Assembly (NCBI GenBank): GCA_002415855.1
Contig: DIAS01000136.1
Span: 1 to 51,201, forward strand
DNA: 51,201 nt
Source of the DNA: Bacteroidales bacterium UBA5072
Lineage (GTDB): Bacteria > Bacteroidota > Bacteroidia > Bacteroidales > UBA10428
Direction: 5' to 3'
Within the stretch, counting starts at the first letter, position 1. Every line of letters begins with the position of its first letter. The translations under genes were made by a program, and so were the position numbers. Positions 50,059 through 51,201 of this stretch are shown piece after piece. The notes under the pieces were generated by a model. That model searched no databases, had not been told where the DNA came from, and was given only the letters and a program-made list of their open reading frames with translations.

Positions 50059-50754
50059 TTAAAGCAGGTTTTCATCAGCAAAGCTGAGATAGTTTTTGCC
50101 GGCGATGATGATGTGATCAAGCACGGCAATATCCATTAGGGATGCGGATTCTTTAAGGCGACGTGTAATGGATATGTCTGCATCGCTGGGCTGAGGGTTA
50201 CCGGAAGGATGGTTATGACACAGTATAAGCGCTGTAGCAAGGTTTTCAATGGCCATTTTAAGGATCATCCGTAAATCTGTAACCGTACCGGTGATTCCCC
50301 CCTGGCTGATCCGTTTCTTTTCGATGACCCTGTTTGAACGGTTCAGTAAAAGTACCCAGAATTCTTCATGAAGTAGATCCGATAAACCAGACTGCATCAG
50401 CTGAAAGGCGTCATTACTGCCTGTAATCCTGGCGGCCTCGACCGGGCCTGATTCCTTTCTTCTTCTCCCTAATTCAAGGGCGGCCATGATGGCGATAGCC
50501 CGGGCCTGTCCGATACCTTTTAGCTTTTTGAGATCAGCAACCGTGAATTTACCCAGTTTGTCCAGGTTGTTTCCTGCCTTGTTCAATACCTGCCTGGCAA
50601 GTTCTACTGCCGAGATCCTTTTTGTACCAGAACCGATAAGCAGGGCTATTAATTCAGAATCACTGAGACTTTGAATTCCATGAGTCATCATCTTTTCGCG
50701 GGGGCGGTCCTCAACAGACCATTCCCTGATGCTGAGATTTTCATATTCCTCCAT
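50059..50754 (-). CDS. radC: RadC-family JAMM protein (UPF0758)
   Basis: A 231-residue protein. An N-terminal helix-hairpin-helix region has LKKLKGIGQARA, and a C-terminal JAB1/MPN domain carries the metal motif H180-X-H182 with S190 and D193 (CHNHPSGNPQPSDAD). It was long linked to DNA repair, but a repair role is not well supported and the molecular activity is unsettled. Found in most genomes of this phylum. Confidence 0.93.
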   Translation of the reverse strand: MEEYENLSIREWSVEDRPREKMMTHGIQSLSDSELIALLIGSGTKRISAVELARQVLNKAGNNLDKLGKFTVADLKKLKGIGQARAIAIMAALELGRRRKESGPVEAARITGSNDAFQLMQSGLSDLLHEEFWVLLLNRSNRVIEKKRISQGGITGTVTDLRMILKMAIENLATALILCHNHPSGNPQPSDADISITRRLKESASLMDIAVLDHIIIAGKNYLSFADENLL

Positions 50755-50800
50755 TTCCAGTAACTTTTTTTATGAAAGATATGACTTTCTTCCATAAAGA

Positions 50801-50830
50801 CAAAAAACCCCGGAGGATTTCCACCGGGGT
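50801..50830 (-). terminator. Rho-independent terminator of rpsT
   Basis: ACCCCGG (50807-50813) pairs with CCGGGGT (50824-50830) over a 10-nt loop. On the minus strand the stem is followed by TTTTTT. It begins 24 nt after the rpsT stop. Confidence 0.85.
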
Positions 50831-50853
50831 GTCAGTATTATAGACGTGATGCC

Positions 50854-51108
50854 TTAAGCAAGACGATTGACCTGCTTTGTAATTTCTGATTTCAGGTTGG
50901 CAGCTTTGTTGGCATGGATGATGTTCTTCTTGGCCAGTTTGTCAAGCATGGAACTCACCTTGGGTAAAAGATCGGAGGCAGCAGCTTTATCAGTGGTCGA
51001 ACGCAGTTCTTTCAAAGCGTTCCTGGTGCTTTTTGCATAATACTTGTTGTTTACCTTGCGGCCTTCGTCCTGTCTTATCCTTTTCTCTGATGACTTATGA
51101 TTTGCCAT
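50854..51108 (-). CDS. rpsT: 30S ribosomal protein S20
   Basis: An 84-residue, very basic protein with the family start ANHKSSEKRIRQ and the C-terminal NIIHANKAANLKSEITKQVNRL. It binds 16S rRNA early in 30S assembly. It has its own promoter-like box and a strong terminator, so it is transcribed alone. Confidence 0.97.
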   Translation of the reverse strand: MANHKSSEKRIRQDEGRKVNNKYYAKSTRNALKELRSTTDKAAASDLLPKVSSMLDKLAKKNIIHANKAANLKSEITKQVNRLA

Positions 51109-51157
51109 TGTACGGTTTAAATTATTCTGTTGATATCTGCTGTTTTAAAAAGAGCGA

Positions 51158-51165
51158 CAAAAATA
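51158..51165 (-). promoter_or_regulatory. Putative -7 box of rpsT
   Basis: TATTTTTG on the minus strand, a perfect TAnnTTTG, 49 nt upstream of the rpsT ATG, giving a leader of about 42 nt. The surrounding sequence to the window end is very AT-rich. Confidence 0.4.
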
Positions 51166-51201
51166 ATTAATTTTTCAATACGGAAAAATTTTTAAAAAAA
51201 A

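Overview
The window looks like a chromosomal, mostly housekeeping stretch of a Bacteroidota genome, probably of the Bacteroidales/Marinilabiliales type. Four things point there: the gliding lipoprotein gldH next to a PSP1/RicT gene, a plant/Bacteroidota-type long IspG, an Lgt with a large insertion, and repeated perfect copies of the Bacteroidota sigma-ABfr -7 box TAnnTTTG at sensible distances upstream of genes. Most starts lack a Shine-Dalgarno sequence, as expected for this phylum. I see no phage, insertion sequence, CRISPR array, plasmid gene or classic defence island.

Layout. 0.2-3.4 kb: a NarL-type response regulator and a multi-PAS sensor kinase, divergent from hemW (3.5-4.7 kb). 4.7-9.6 kb (minus): a membrane coiled-coil protein, an orphan RND-type membrane-fusion adaptor, a shrunken TolC/CusC-like protein, a YhhQ-type queuosine-precursor transporter and a class-C-like serine hydrolase. 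9.9-12.4 kb (plus): a Tat-exported aldo/keto reductase with two 4Fe-4S motifs, a secreted protein of unknown function and a small lipoprotein. 12.4-12.7 kb: a frameshifted thioredoxin-fold pseudogene that ORF calling misses. 12.7-16.8 kb (minus): cysK, cysE, proC and pgk, then holB on plus. 18-20.6 kb (minus): liaF-like, LytS-like and LytTR genes. 20.8-23.9 kb (minus): gpmA, then an overlapping lgt, CDF cation exporter and HMA metal-binding set.

24-30 kb (plus): an Ig-like lipoprotein, ricT, gldH, trmB, an alkyltransferase-like gene, mrp and an Nfu-type Fe-S scaffold. 30-32.3 kb: a GH3 beta-glucosidase on minus. 32.5-35.7 kb: cysS and ispG. 36-38.8 kb: a HAD phosphatase (minus) and the methionine-salvage pair mtnA-mtnP (plus). 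38.9 kb: a tRNA with anticodon CAT and a strong terminator. 39-42 kb: an overlapping GMC oxidoreductase/aldehyde dehydrogenase pair. 42-44.9 kb: a secreted TIM-barrel-like protein of unknown function divergent from an SMP-30 lactonase-like protein. 44.9-48.5 kb (minus): sppA, lpxK and patatin. 48.6-51.2 kb: folK (plus), then a FemAB/GNAT-like protein, radC and rpsT (minus).

The least explained items are the 6.9-7.6 kb TolC-like protein, which seems to have lost both outer-membrane beta-hairpins yet stays translationally coupled to an intact adaptor with no pump gene; the decayed thioredoxin at 12.4-12.7 kb; the 610-residue secreted protein at 42-43.9 kb; and the Tat-exported Fe-S aldo/keto reductase cluster. 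No clear new multi-gene system was found. The orphan adaptor plus barrel-less TolC pair is the best candidate for undescribed biology. All family calls come from reading motifs in translated sequence, without database searches.
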